Shown here: one piece after another, positions 47,141-56,531 of the stretch | Numbering within the stretch: position 1 is the first letter of the stretch | Layout of the letters: every line of letters begins with the position of its first letter | Assembly (NCBI RefSeq): GCF_001701045.1 | Contig: NZ_CP016757.1 | Location: forward strand, 2,940,219 to 3,004,218 | Reading direction: 5' to 3' | DNA: 64,000 bases | Source of the DNA: Cloacibacillus porcorum | Lineage (GTDB): Bacteria; Synergistota; Synergistia; Synergistales; Synergistaceae | Notes under the pieces: generated by a model | The model's input: only the letters and a program-made list of their open reading frames with translations | What the model was told of the DNA's origin: nothing | The model's database searches: none | Translations under genes and position numbers: made by a program

Positions 47141-48349
47141 CTAGTGTTTCCTGCGCCACAACGCCGGAATAAAGAGCGCTGGGAGCAGAAACAGGGCGAA
47201 GAAACCGTGGTTGCAGCCGGACGAGCCGCCGCCATCTCCCTTCAACCGAAAGGAGAAGATGTTGTCATAATCCTGAGCCGCCGCCACTTTCGCCGTCAGG
47301 CTGGAAAGATTGTAGACCACGGACCAACGGGTGTTGCTCGTCCCTGTCTCGCCCGGTTTTTGGCTCACATCCTTCAGCAGCGCCATCGCTTCATTCTCTG
47401 AAAGCACGTTGGAGGCAGCTTTCAGGCGGGCTTCGATCTTGTTATATCTGTCGAGCCCGTGGTCGTGATGGGATGGGGTCGTGATCAGCGCCTGCACGTC
47501 CTCGTTTAGATAGAAATTCGTGACATAGTTGGCGTCAAAGACATGCAGCACGTTGTCATTGTCATATTCAAGAACCTTAGCGGCCCCAGTCTTATCGGCG
47601 ACGAGAAAGTGGAAGCTCGCCCGGGGAAAGGCAGACCACATATTATAATCTCCCAGCAGCTTCGCTGCCTCCTCCACCGTCGCGGCCCTGTCGAGCATCA
47701 GGCGCAGCGCCACCGTAGTTGTGATGTCATATTTTCCGCTCTCATCCTGACTCGTCGGGAACTCGTCAAGCCACAGGACGCTGACTGCGAGCCCGGCCTC
47801 GTTCATCCCATCCATAATCAGAAAGGGAAACAGCGCCGTATTGGAGATATCCGTCTCTCCATCGCAAAGGCTGTCGGTGCCGAAACCGGCGAAGGCCCCC
47901 GGGACCATGCCGACGGAAGAATAGCCCTCTTTGGGCCTGACGCGCATGAGCACGGCAGCGTTTCCCTCCACCCCGGCGTCAAACTGGTTATAGTCAAAAT
48001 TGCGTCCGAAAATCCTGTCGCCGCTCTTCGTTCTCACAGCAAAGGCGCTGCACCCGAACGAAGGCAGGGCCGCCTGAGAGTTCTCCACACCAAGAAGCTC
48101 GGCCAAGAGAAATTTCAGAAGATCATCTGAGGTCCTGGAGCCGGACTTTAGCACCTCGTCAAGCCGGTAGTCCGCGCTATATTCCATCTTATAAAGTCCC
48201 TTGTCGCCTAGCTTCTCGATTGAAGCAGCAGAGGCTTTCTGTTCCTCCGTCTTAAGGTAATGCGCAGGGTTGTCGCTAGCGTAACACAGGCTCGAGCAGA
48301 TGGACAAAGCGGACAGCGCCACCGCGACAACGAACAGGCATCTATTCAT
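47141..48349 (-). CDS. Secreted linear-amide C-N hydrolase with Synergist-CTERM-like tail
   Basis: About 402 residues. A signal peptide (residues 1-24) is followed by a choloylglycine-hydrolase/penicillin-acylase-type Ntn domain: LPSFGCSAFAVRTKSGDRIFG near residue 95 holds the candidate catalytic Cys100, FGRNFDYNQ gives the conserved Arg/Asn/Asp, and MDGMNEAGLAVSVLW near 183 is typical. The C-terminus is a Gly/Ser run, GC motif (SSGCNHGF), a hydrophobic helix and RRKH, matching the Synergist-CTERM sorting-signal layout. The likely substrates are amides such as bile-salt or N-acyl conjugates, unproven. Start at 48349 because GAGGGGTGG lies upstream. Confidence 0.8.
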   Translation of the reverse strand: MNRCLFVVAVALSALSICSSLCYASDNPAHYLKTEEQKASAASIEKLGDKGLYKMEYSADYRLDEVLKSGSRTSDDLLKFLLAELLGVENSQAALPSFGCSAFAVRTKSGDRIFGRNFDYNQFDAGVEGNAAVLMRVRPKEGYSSVGMVPGAFAGFGTDSLCDGETDISNTALFPFLIMDGMNEAGLAVSVLWLDEFPTSQDESGKYDITTTVALRLMLDRAATVEEAAKLLGDYNMWSAFPRASFHFLVADKTGAAKVLEYDNDNVLHVFDANYVTNFYLNEDVQALITTPSHHDHGLDRYNKIEARLKAASNVLSENEAMALLKDVSQKPGETGTSNTRWSVVYNLSSLTAKVAAAQDYDNIFSFRLKGDGGGSSGCNHGFFALFLLPALFIPALWRRKH

Positions 48350-48467
48350 CAAACAACCACCCCTCATAAAGTTTTTGCTAATTATAGCATAGCGCCGGCG
48401 GCGGCAAAATCGCTAAAACCGAAAAAACGGCGCAATTATAAACGCAGGTTGCGGGGTGATTTTTGAT

Positions 48468-48693
48468 AAAAACCACACATTCAGGATGTATAACCCCGTC
48501 TTTGACACTTATTATCAGAATAGTTGATGTCGGTTGGGTGAAAAGTGTCAAAGCCCCTATTTTGTTTCTGCGCCTCTCTGCCGCGCGCGCTTGACTTAGA
48601 GTCCTCTCTAATCGTTATAGTTGTGGCCGCTGCCTCCGGAGATAATATTTTTACACGCGGAGACACAAAAACTCCACATTTGGGATGTATAAT
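48468..48693 (+). promoter_or_regulatory. Candidate control region of the RND efflux operon
   Basis: Two 26-base copies (48468-48493 and 48667-48692) match at 22 positions; each holds ACAT-N5-ATGT (48477-48489 and 48676-48688) merging into a -10-like TATAAC or TATAAT (48688-48693). Between them lies an 11-bp inverted repeat, CTTTGACACTT (48500-48510) with 48543-48553. No -35 consensus is seen at the second copy, which would fit regulator control. The 380-base gap (48368-48747) holds no gene. Confidence 0.45.
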
Positions 48694-48747
48694 GTGATAC
48701 CGTAGCAGTTATCTATTTATATTGACCGTTAAGGATGATACGACTTT

Positions 48748-51700
48748 ATGAAAATCACCGAAATTTCCCTGCGCCGCCCGGTAACAGTCCTTATACTCAC
48801 GATCGCCACGGTGATATTCGGCACCTATTCCTACCTTAACATGGGAGTGGAACGGATGCCGAACGTCGAATTCCCCATCGTCGTCGTGCGTACGACGATG
48901 GACGGCGCCAGCCCCGCGATCATCGACAACGACGTCACGGACGTACTCGAAGCGCGCATCAACACTATCGAAGGCATCAAGAATATGAGCTCAAGCAGCT
49001 ATGAGGGGCGTTCGGTGATCGTCGTCGAGTTTGAACTCGACCGCAACATCGACTTCGCGGCGGCCGACGTGCGCGGCAAGGTCAGCATGGCGACGGGGCA
49101 GCTCCCCGACGACTGCGACGACCCGCAGGTCGACAAGTACGACCCCTCCGACCGCCCGATAATGAACATCGCCGTCAAAAACGACGGACGCACCGACATG
49201 AAGACGCTCTCCCGCTATGTGGACAAGATAGTGACCGAGCGTCTTCAAACCGTAAAGGGGGTCGGCGGCATCCAGCTCGCGGGCTTCCGCGACAGGGAGA
49301 TGCGCGTCTGGCTGCGCCCCGAGGCGCTGGAGAGCTACCGCCTCACGACGAAAGATATAAAAAACGCGATCTACAACAAGCATGTTGAGCTCCCAGCGGG
49401 ACGCGTAGAGACTGGCACCAAAGAGTACGGTATCCGCATCGAGGGCGAATACTCCTCCGCCGCGGAGCTAGAATACCTGCCGGTGGCGGTGCGGAACGGC
49501 GCCGTCATCCGCCTGCGCGACGTGGCGCGCGTCGAGGACGGCTTCGAGGACCAGCGCAGCGGCTCCCTCTACGAGGGCAAGCCGACCATCATGGTAATGG
49601 TCCGCAAGCAGAAGGGGGCCAACGAAGTCCTCCTATCCCGTCTCGTCAAGGAACGCATCGGAGAGCTCAACCAGACGGCCCCCGCCGGTACGAGCCTCGT
49701 CGTCGTATCCGACAACGCAAAGTTCATCCTCAGCTCGATGAACGGCGTATTCTGGGACATCATCATTTCGATATGCCTCACCTCGGTCATCATGTTCATC
49801 TTCCTGCGAACGCTGCGGGCCACCTTTATTGCCGTCATTACGATACCGGTCTGCCTTCTCGGCAGTATGTCCGTCCTCTACTGGATGGGGATCACGATCA
49901 ACAATATGTCGATGATGGGGCTCTCGCTCGCCGTCGGGATGGTCGTCGACGCGACGACCGTCGTCATGGAGAATATCACGCGCCATAAGGAATCGGGCAA
50001 GAGCGCCTTCCGCGCCGCCGAGGACGGCACCAACGAAGTCGCCTTCGCGGTGCTCGCGGGAGCGGCGACGACGCTCGCCGTCTTCGTCCCCGTCGCCTTC
50101 ATGGGCGGCATGATGGGGCGCTTCTTCAACTCCTTCGGCGTCACCGTCGCGATGACGATCTCTATCTCGCTCATAATCTCCATCACGCTGACCCCCTTCC
50201 TCTGCTCGCGCCTCATGGGACGTAATCAGAAGACGACCGCCCTGCAGCGAAATATGGAGCGTCCATTCCTCTGGCTTGAGGACAGATACCGCACGGCGCT
50301 CGCCTTCTCCGTCGGCCACCGCCGCACGATCCTCTTCTCGGCGCTCGCGCTATTCGCGCTGGGCATCACCTTCGCAACCTCCCTCGGCACCGAGTTCTTC
50401 CCCAGCGAAGACCAGGGACGCCTGCGCGTACAGGTGGAGCTTCCGGCGGACACCGGCCTTGAGGTCACGGACAGCGTGACCAAAGAGATGGTCGATATGA
50501 TCCAGCAGGATAAGGCCGTCGCCTACACCTACGGAATCGTCGGCAGCGGCGCTGGCGAAGAGGTCTATAAATCGACGATCAACATTGAACTTATCGACCG
50601 CAAACTTCGCCCCAACGCGGCGACGGTCATGAGGCGTCTGCGTGAAAAACTCGTCCGTTTCCGCGACGCCGACATAAAGATGGGCACCTGGGGCGGCTCG
50701 GACATCACTCTCGTCATCCAGGGACCGACCAGCGAATCGCTCGCCGACATCGGCGACCTGATCAAAAAGGACCTCGCGGAGAACGCCCGCGGCCTCGTCG
50801 ACATCACGACGGACCTTCAGATGAACAAGCCGCGCATCAATCTCACGCTGAACCGGGCGCTCGCGGACGACCTCAACGTCAGCATCCGCGACCTTTCCGA
50901 CGAAATGCTCACCTGGTTCGCGGGAGACCAGAGCGGCTCCTTCAACGAGGGCGGTTACCGCTACGACATCACCATCAGGTCGGAGAAGGAGGGGCGCGAC
51001 GACCCGGAAAAGGTCCTCAAGACCCTCATCACCACCAAGAGCGGCGAGACGATACCGGCGGAGGGGCTAGTCAAGAGTTCGATCGGCATGGCTCCGAACG
51101 TCATTAAAAGATACAACCGCCAGCGTTCGCTGCAAATCGGCGCCAACGTCGAGGGCATCTCCCCCGGCGAGGGCATCCTTATCATGGAAGAGGTATTCAG
51201 AAAATACGCGCCGCAGGACGGCACCTACAGCATGGTGCCGACGGGCGACTCCGAGAATATGAAGGAGAGCTTCGGATACATGTCTGTGGCGCTCATCTTC
51301 GCCATCATCCTCGTCTACATGGTTATGGCGATCCAGTTTGAATCCTTCATCCACCCCCTCACCGTCATGTTCTCGCTGCCGCTGATGACGGCGGGCTCCT
51401 TCGGGCTGCTGGCGCTGACGGGGCTGCGGCTCTCCGTCATGAGCTTCATGGGGATAATCCTGCTCGTCGGCGTCGTCGTCAATAACGCGATTCTGCTCGT
51501 TGACTTCATAAACCAGCTGCGCGCATCGGGTGACGACAAAATAACGGCGGTGCTCAAAGCCGGGCCGCTGCGTCTGCGCGCGATCCTGATGACCACCGTA
51601 TCAACAATGATCGGTTCGCTGCCGGTGGCGCTGGCCCTCTCCGAGGGCGGCGAGGTACGCCAGCCGATGTCGGTCGCCGTCATCGGCGGACTCTTTACCT

Positions 51701-51831
51701 CGACGCTGCTGACGCTGCTCGTCATCCCCGTCGTCTACCTGATACTTGACGACCTCATGGATAAAGTACACGTAAAGATACGCCGTTACAACGCGTACAG
51801 AAGATTAAAGCAGCAGGGAGGACGCGCCTGA
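48748..51831 (+). CDS. RND efflux permease (AcrB/HAE1-type)
   Basis: A 1027-residue inner-membrane proton-driven exporter with twelve membrane helices and two large periplasmic loops. SLRRPVTVLILTIATVIFG near the N-terminus, GLSLAVGMVVDATTVVMENI near 392 (the helix-4 motif with the proton-relay Asp; only one of the usual two Asp), FVPVAFMGGMMGRFF near 450 and GEVRQPMSVAVIGGLFTSTLLTLLVIPVVY near 973. Substrates unknown. First gene of an operon in the order permease, TolC, adaptor, whereas the adaptor usually comes first. Confidence 0.95.
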   Translation: MKITEISLRRPVTVLILTIATVIFGTYSYLNMGVERMPNVEFPIVVVRTTMDGASPAIIDNDVTDVLEARINTIEGIKNMSSSSYEGRSVIVVEFELDRNIDFAAADVRGKVSMATGQLPDDCDDPQVDKYDPSDRPIMNIAVKNDGRTDMKTLSRYVDKIVTERLQTVKGVGGIQLAGFRDREMRVWLRPEALESYRLTTKDIKNAIYNKHVELPAGRVETGTKEYGIRIEGEYSSAAELEYLPVAVRNGAVIRLRDVARVEDGFEDQRSGSLYEGKPTIMVMVRKQKGANEVLLSRLVKERIGELNQTAPAGTSLVVVSDNAKFILSSMNGVFWDIIISICLTSVIMFIFLRTLRATFIAVITIPVCLLGSMSVLYWMGITINNMSMMGLSLAVGMVVDATTVVMENITRHKESGKSAFRAAEDGTNEVAFAVLAGAATTLAVFVPVAFMGGMMGRFFNSFGVTVAMTISISLIISITLTPFLCSRLMGRNQKTTALQRNMERPFLWLEDRYRTALAFSVGHRRTILFSALALFALGITFATSLGTEFFPSEDQGRLRVQVELPADTGLEVTDSVTKEMVDMIQQDKAVAYTYGIVGSGAGEEVYKSTINIELIDRKLRPNAATVMRRLREKLVRFRDADIKMGTWGGSDITLVIQGPTSESLADIGDLIKKDLAENARGLVDITTDLQMNKPRINLTLNRALADDLNVSIRDLSDEMLTWFAGDQSGSFNEGGYRYDITIRSEKEGRDDPEKVLKTLITTKSGETIPAEGLVKSSIGMAPNVIKRYNRQRSLQIGANVEGISPGEGILIMEEVFRKYAPQDGTYSMVPTGDSENMKESFGYMSVALIFAIILVYMVMAIQFESFIHPLTVMFSLPLMTAGSFGLLALTGLRLSVMSFMGIILLVGVVVNNAILLVDFINQLRASGDDKITAVLKAGPLRLRAILMTTVSTMIGSLPVALALSEGGEVRQPMSVAVIGGLFTSTLLTLLVIPVVYLILDDLMDKVHVKIRRYNAYRRLKQQGGRA

Positions 51832-53120
51832 TGAATAAGAAACTCGCCGGATTTCTCGCCGCCGCGCTCTGCGCGGTGACCTCCGCCGCATCGGCGGCCC
51901 CGCCCCCTATCGATATCGGCGAAGCGGTACAGCTGACGTTAAAAGACAACGCCGCGCTGCGCTCGCTGCGGCAGGAGCTCGTCAAAGCCCAGGCCTTCAA
52001 GCTGCAGGCGGACGGCACGCTGCTGCCCTCCGTCTCCGCGGGAGGCACGATCGACACCCAGCGCGAGCCGCAGACTACAGACGGCTCCGACCGCAGCGGC
52101 AGCCGTTCCGCTAATGCAACGCTTGAACAGGTCATCTACTCGGGAGGCAAAAACAGCGCGCAGCGCGCGCAGTCGCCGCAGGTAAAGACTATCGCCGAGA
52201 TGGCCGTCGCAGACGGAGAGAACAGCGCCGTGGGCGAACTTTACGCGCGATTCTACGACGTGCTGCTCAAGAAAAAACAGATCGAGGCGGAGCTTGACGC
52301 CGTAGCGACCTCAGAGCTCCACCTGCGGCAGGTCACGCAGATGGCGGAGCTCGGCCTGGCCAACAAACTCGAGGTGATACGCGCGGGACAGCAGCTGGCC
52401 ACCAACACCGCGAACCTAGCGACGGCGCGCGGACTGCATGAAACCTCGGTGATATCGCTGATGAACTACATGGCGATCGAGCCGCAGCAGCGCCGCGAGG
52501 TTGTGGGCGAGCTCTACGAACCGGCGATATCCGGCGACCGAATGGAGTCGCTCGCGCTTGCGGAAAAATTCCGCGCCGACAGGCTGCAGCTGCAGGAACA
52601 GCTCCGCTACCAGGAAAACCAGATCAAGATCGAACGCAGCGGCATGCTGCCCAAGGTAACGGCGGGACTCTCAAGCGGCTGGTCCAACCCCTACCGGCAG
52701 CAGGACCGCAGCAGCGACAGCTGGCGCGCGGAAGTCAGCCTTGCGGTCCCCATCTTCGACCGCAATGTGACACGCAGCGCCGTGATCTCGGCACGCGCAG
52801 TACGCGAACAGGATCAGATCGCCCTCGAACAGAAAACTCTCGACATAAAATCCGAGGTTGAGACCGCCTGGTCCGACATAGAAACAAGCCTGCGCAGCCT
52901 GCGGGCCTCCGAAAAGGCGCTGGAGCTCGCGAAAGAGACCCTGCGCCTCGCCGAAGTCGGCTACCGCGAGGGCGTCACGCCGCAGCTCGACCTGCTTGAC
53001 GCGCAGTCCTCGCTGACGCTGGCGCAGCTTGAATACAATAGGGCGCAGTACAGCCACCTGATAGCGGTCGTCGCGCTCAAAGTTACCGAGGGTACCGTTA
53101 TACAATGGAATGGGAAGTAG
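51831..53120 (+). CDS. TolC-family outer-membrane efflux protein
   Basis: A 429-residue protein with a signal peptide (residues 1-24, ending SAASA) and two repeats of the OEP domain. AVQLTLKDNAALRSLRQEL near residue 36, SVSAGGTIDTQ near 60, and LAEVGYREGVTPQLDLLDAQSSL near 375 are typical of the alpha-barrel helices. The ATG shares one base with the permease stop (TGATG), so the two are coupled. It should form the outer-membrane duct of the RND pump. Confidence 0.92.
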   Translation: MNKKLAGFLAAALCAVTSAASAAPPPIDIGEAVQLTLKDNAALRSLRQELVKAQAFKLQADGTLLPSVSAGGTIDTQREPQTTDGSDRSGSRSANATLEQVIYSGGKNSAQRAQSPQVKTIAEMAVADGENSAVGELYARFYDVLLKKKQIEAELDAVATSELHLRQVTQMAELGLANKLEVIRAGQQLATNTANLATARGLHETSVISLMNYMAIEPQQRREVVGELYEPAISGDRMESLALAEKFRADRLQLQEQLRYQENQIKIERSGMLPKVTAGLSSGWSNPYRQQDRSSDSWRAEVSLAVPIFDRNVTRSAVISARAVREQDQIALEQKTLDIKSEVETAWSDIETSLRSLRASEKALELAKETLRLAEVGYREGVTPQLDLLDAQSSLTLAQLEYNRAQYSHLIAVVALKVTEGTVIQWNGK

Positions 53121-53272
53121 GCGCATACGCATGCTGCGCCGCCTGAAGAAATTAGTCTTGTTCCGCTGCCGCGGGACAGGCAGCTTGCGACGGCAAACGC
53201 ATACGCATGCTGCGCCGCCTATAGAAATTTGTCTGGTTCCGCTTTTGCGGAACTGGCAGCTTGCGAGGAGAG
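53121..53272 (+). repeat. Tandem 76-bp duplication in the efflux operon
   Basis: Two tandem copies (53121-53196 and 53197-53272) begin with GCATACGCATGCTGCGCCGC and each contains a ten-pair hairpin (about 53158-53181 and 53233-53256). The hairpin loop and several pairs differ between copies while pairing is kept. The second copy ends in GAGGAGAGG, the ribosome site of the adaptor gene; in the first copy the same position is ruined (CGACGGCAA). Confidence 0.85.
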
Positions 53273-53280
53273 GAAATTAG

Positions 53281-54450
53281 ATGAGCAAAGCAAAACTTCC
53301 GCAGAGGAGCACAATGATCGTACTGGCGGCCGTCGTCGCCATCGTGGTCGGGATCGGGATCTACAGCAGGCGCGATACTATCTTCGCCTCAAAAAAGGCC
53401 GCTGCGGGACCGACGAGCGTCATTGTAAAGACGGAGACCGTGCGCCCCGACAAGACCATCGCCGACAAAATCATCCAGAACATGTCCGTCGACGCGGAAA
53501 AACGCGTCGAGCTACTGCCGCGCGTCACCGGACGCCTGCTCGCCCTCTCCGTAAAGCAGGGAGACTACGTGCGTAAGGGAGAGCAGGTCGCAACGCTGGA
53601 ACACGACCAGCAGAACGCGCTGATACTCTCCACCGCGGCGCAGGCCGCCTCCGCGCGCGCCGACACAGAAAAGGCGAAGGCACAGATGCTCAACGCCAAG
53701 ACAAATTTAGAGCGCTACCGCCGTCTGGAAAAAGAGGGCTTCAGCACCAAGCAGCAGCTTGAGACAATGGAGACGGAATACACAAGCGCCGCCGCCTCCT
53801 ACCGCGCCGCGCAGGCCAAGGAACGCCAGTACGAGGCCGAGGCGGCCCGCGTCCAGTCGGCCAAAGACGACTATATCATCCGCGCGCCGCTGGACGGTAT
53901 CGTACTCAACGACTACAGCCTTACGCCGGGGGCGATGATCTCTCCCAGCTCCCCCATTCTCGACATCGCCGACCTGCGCCGGCTGAAGGCGACTCTCAAA
54001 GTCCCCGAGTCGAAGATCTTCATCGTCACAAAGGGCATGCCTGTGCTGCTCAAGTTTGACGCCCTGCCCGGCGAGACCTTTGAGGGCAGCGTCACGCGCA
54101 TCGACCAGTACGTAGACCCCGCGACACGCACCAGCAACGTCGAGATAGCGCTCGACAACGAGAAACAGGCCGGCGGCAGACTGCGTCCCGGCATGTTCGG
54201 ACAGGCCTCGATCGTGGAGAAAGAATTCCGCAACTCCATCACGATACCCGAGGGCGCCCTTCGCAGCAGCGAAAAGGGTTATTACGTCCTGCTGGTCAAA
54301 GACGGCAGGGCGGAGATGCGCGAGGTCGAGACGGGCGTCAGGGAAAACTCCCGCGTGCAGATCACCAAAGGGCTGGTCTCCGGCGACGAGGTCATCACCT
54401 TCGGCGGCAACAACCTCAACAGCGGCGAAGAGGTTACTGCGCAGAACTGA
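53281..54450 (+). CDS. RND periplasmic adaptor (membrane fusion protein)
   Basis: A 389-residue protein: one N-terminal anchor helix (residues 13-30), a barrel-sandwich half (SVKQGDYVRKGEQVATLE near 88), a coiled-coil hairpin (residues 110-195, RLEKEGFSTKQQLE), then RAPLDGIVLNDYSLTPGAMIS near 200 and a beta-barrel domain with FDALPGETFEGSVTRID near 260. It joins the permease and TolC protein. Separated from tolC by the tandem repeat and followed by a terminator. Confidence 0.93.
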   Translation: MSKAKLPQRSTMIVLAAVVAIVVGIGIYSRRDTIFASKKAAAGPTSVIVKTETVRPDKTIADKIIQNMSVDAEKRVELLPRVTGRLLALSVKQGDYVRKGEQVATLEHDQQNALILSTAAQAASARADTEKAKAQMLNAKTNLERYRRLEKEGFSTKQQLETMETEYTSAAASYRAAQAKERQYEAEAARVQSAKDDYIIRAPLDGIVLNDYSLTPGAMISPSSPILDIADLRRLKATLKVPESKIFIVTKGMPVLLKFDALPGETFEGSVTRIDQYVDPATRTSNVEIALDNEKQAGGRLRPGMFGQASIVEKEFRNSITIPEGALRSSEKGYYVLLVKDGRAEMREVETGVRENSRVQITKGLVSGDEVITFGGNNLNSGEEVTAQN

Positions 54451-54485
54451 TCTTATTTCTGCCTTCATATTTTGCAAAAGAACGT

Positions 54486-54512
54486 GTGCGGCGAAAATCG
54501 CCGCACCTTTTG
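54486..54512 (+). terminator. Intrinsic terminator of the efflux operon
   Basis: GTGCGGCGA (54486-54494) pairs with TCGCCGCAC (54498-54506) around AAA, followed by CTTTTGTGT. It ends the RND operon 35 bases after the adaptor stop. Confidence 0.85.
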
Positions 54513-54650
54513 TGTATACTCCTGCATGCCGTCCCTTTCTGTTTTTAGTCTTTTCCCGCCATCCTCTGTCTCTCCGCCGCAGGATATTTCACAATACGCC
54601 GCACCTTTTATAAAAAATCTCTCTGATATGTGTTATTATAATAGCCGATT

Positions 54651-54785
54651 TTAAATAATGAGATCTCCTGCGCAGGGGAATGCGGTGCGACTCCGCAGCG
54701 GCCCCGCCACTGTTACCGGCAACGGAAGTCAGGATACCTGCTCGGAGGGACGGATGTTATGCGCGGGCGTTTCTCATCCAGAAGA
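54651..54785 (+). promoter_or_regulatory. Cobalamin riboswitch 1 (btu operon)
   Basis: The conserved core is present: AATGCGGTGCGACTCCGCAG, the B12 box GCCCCGCCACTGT (54701-54713) and GGAAGTCAGGATACCTGC (54724-54741). A -10-like TATAAT at 54637-54642 may start it. It is followed by an intrinsic terminator, so ligand binding would end transcription before the transport genes. The 5' border is approximate. Confidence 0.93.
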
Positions 54786-54797
54786 TGAAAGATTTGA

Positions 54798-54824
54798 AGG
54801 GAGCCGCAGGCTCCCTTTTATTTT
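54798..54824 (+). terminator. Riboswitch expression-platform terminator
   Basis: AGGGAGCC (54798-54805) with GGCTCCCT (54809-54816), loop GCA, followed by TTTATTTTTAT. It lies between riboswitch 1 and the btuF-like TTG start at 54847, so it would switch off the corrinoid-uptake operon. Confidence 0.85.
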
Positions 54825-54846
54825 TATATAAAGGGGTATCGCTCTG

Positions 54847-55749
54847 TTGAAGCCATTTTTTCGCCTGTTTATATTTCTCTCGCTCGTCTTGATGTTTTCC
54901 CCCTCGGCGGAGGCCTCGCCCAGGAGGATCGTTTCGCTGACGCCGGTCGGCACCGAGATACTCTTCGCGCTCGGACAGGGGGACAACGTCATCGGCGTTA
55001 CAAATTACTGCGACTACCCGCCGGAGGCGCTCAAAAAGCCGAAGATCGGCGGCTATGCCGAGGTAAACTTTGAGACGCTGCTCTCCAAAAAGGCCGACCT
55101 TCTCGTGCTTCAGGACATGCACCTTCAATTCAAAGACGACCTGAAAAGGCTGAAGATACCCTACGTCGTCGTGCGGCAGGAGAGCCTCGGCGACATCTAC
55201 GATTCAATCGCGGAGCTCGGCAAAGTCTGCGGCGCGCAGAAAAGGGCCGCGGAGCTGACGGCGAAGATGAAGGCCGATATCGCCGCCGTACGGGCAAAGG
55301 TTATGGGACTGCCGTCGCCCTCCGTGCTGCTCTGCGTATCCCGCGAACTCTCTGAGGAGCGGATATCCGTCTTCTACGCCGCGGGCGAAAAGACCTTTTA
55401 CAACGAGCTCATCACCCTCGCGGGGGGAAAGAACGCGCTGACCGGCGAAAAAAGCGGTTATCCATATCCCAAAATATCGCAGGAGGGGCTCGCCGCCCTC
55501 AACCCCGAGGTAATAATCGACCTCGTCGGCGAGCGCACCTTTTACCACGCGATGGAACATATCGATTTGGATAAGGTCTTCAATGAAGAATACCTCAAAG
55601 GCCAGTGGCTCGCGGGGACCAAAGTGAGGGCCGTACGCGGCGGGCGTATCGCCGTCCTCGACGGCACCGTCTACCTGCGCCCGGGACCGCGGCTGCCTGA
55701 GATACTCAGAGCCTTCGCGAAAGTCATACATCCCGAGGTGAAATGGTGA
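54847..55749 (+). CDS. btuF: Corrinoid ABC transporter substrate-binding protein (BtuF-like)
   Basis: A 300-residue periplasmic binding protein with a signal peptide (residues 1-23, ending AEA). PRRIVSLTPVGTEILFALG near residue 26, VIGVTNYCDYPPEALKKPKIGGY near 48, and a C-terminal TKVRAVRGGRIAVLDG place it with BtuF/FhuD-like cluster A-II proteins. The cobalamin riboswitch upstream points to corrinoids. TTG start (ribosome site AAAGGGG). Overlaps the ATPase gene by 7 bases. Confidence 0.9.
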   Translation: MKPFFRLFIFLSLVLMFSPSAEASPRRIVSLTPVGTEILFALGQGDNVIGVTNYCDYPPEALKKPKIGGYAEVNFETLLSKKADLLVLQDMHLQFKDDLKRLKIPYVVVRQESLGDIYDSIAELGKVCGAQKRAAELTAKMKADIAAVRAKVMGLPSPSVLLCVSRELSEERISVFYAAGEKTFYNELITLAGGKNALTGEKSGYPYPKISQEGLAALNPEVIIDLVGERTFYHAMEHIDLDKVFNEEYLKGQWLAGTKVRAVRGGRIAVLDGTVYLRPGPRLPEILRAFAKVIHPEVKW

Positions 55750-56531
55750 ACCCTCTCATAGAGGTGCGCGGGCTCTCCTATTCCATCGGCGAACGCGCCG
55801 TTCTCTCCGGCATCTCCTTCTCCGTGGCGCGCGGCGGCTTCCTCGCGGTCATCGGCCCCAACGGCGCCGGAAAAAGCACGCTGCTCAAGTGTGTCGGCGG
55901 CCTGCGCCCCGGCGCGGCGGGAGAGGTCATGATCGAAGGGCTGAGCATCACTCAGATGACGGAGCGCGAACGGGCGCGGCGTATCGCCTGGCTCCATCAG
56001 AGCGGCGGCGACGCCCTGCCCTTCACCGTCCGCCAGTTCGCGATGATGTCACGTTACCCGTGGCGGCCCGTGCTCAGCGGCGAATCCGAAGAAGACCGTT
56101 TCATCGTGGACGGAGCACTCGCGCGCGCCGGCGTCGAGGAGCTTGCGGAACGCAGTCTCGACACCCTCTCCGGCGGCGAACGCCAGCGGGCGCTGCTCGC
56201 CGCCGCGCTCGCGCAGGGCACGGACATCCTCTTTCTCGACGAGCCGACAAGCTTTCTCGACTACCGCCAGCAGGTGGAGATGATGGCGCTCGTGGAGGGG
56301 ATAAACAGGGAGGGAATGACGGTGCTCATGGTGACCCATGACATAAACCTCGCGCTTCACGGAAGCGGCGGCATCCTCGCGATAAAAGAGGGCCGCGCGC
56401 GCTGGCACGGGACGACGGACGAGCTGCTCGGAGGCTCCGCGCTCGCCGATATCTTTGACACCGAATTTGAATTCTTCCGCCGCGGGGAACAGCGGCGTCC
56501 CTACGCGGTGCCGAGGGGGTTTGTCTCCTGA
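55743..56531 (+). CDS. btuD: Corrinoid ABC transporter ATPase (BtuD-like)
   Basis: A 262-residue ATPase: Walker A GPNGAGKSTLLKC near residue 38, the signature TLSGGERQRALLAAALAQ near 140, Walker B ILFLDEPTSFLDYRQQ near 160 and the H-loop VTHDINLAL near 195. Pairs with the FecCD-type permease. Its gene overlaps both neighbours, so the transporter is translationally coupled. Confidence 0.93.
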   Translation: MVNPLIEVRGLSYSIGERAVLSGISFSVARGGFLAVIGPNGAGKSTLLKCVGGLRPGAAGEVMIEGLSITQMTERERARRIAWLHQSGGDALPFTVRQFAMMSRYPWRPVLSGESEEDRFIVDGALARAGVEELAERSLDTLSGGERQRALLAAALAQGTDILFLDEPTSFLDYRQQVEMMALVEGINREGMTVLMVTHDINLALHGSGGILAIKEGRARWHGTTDELLGGSALADIFDTEFEFFRRGEQRRPYAVPRGFVS

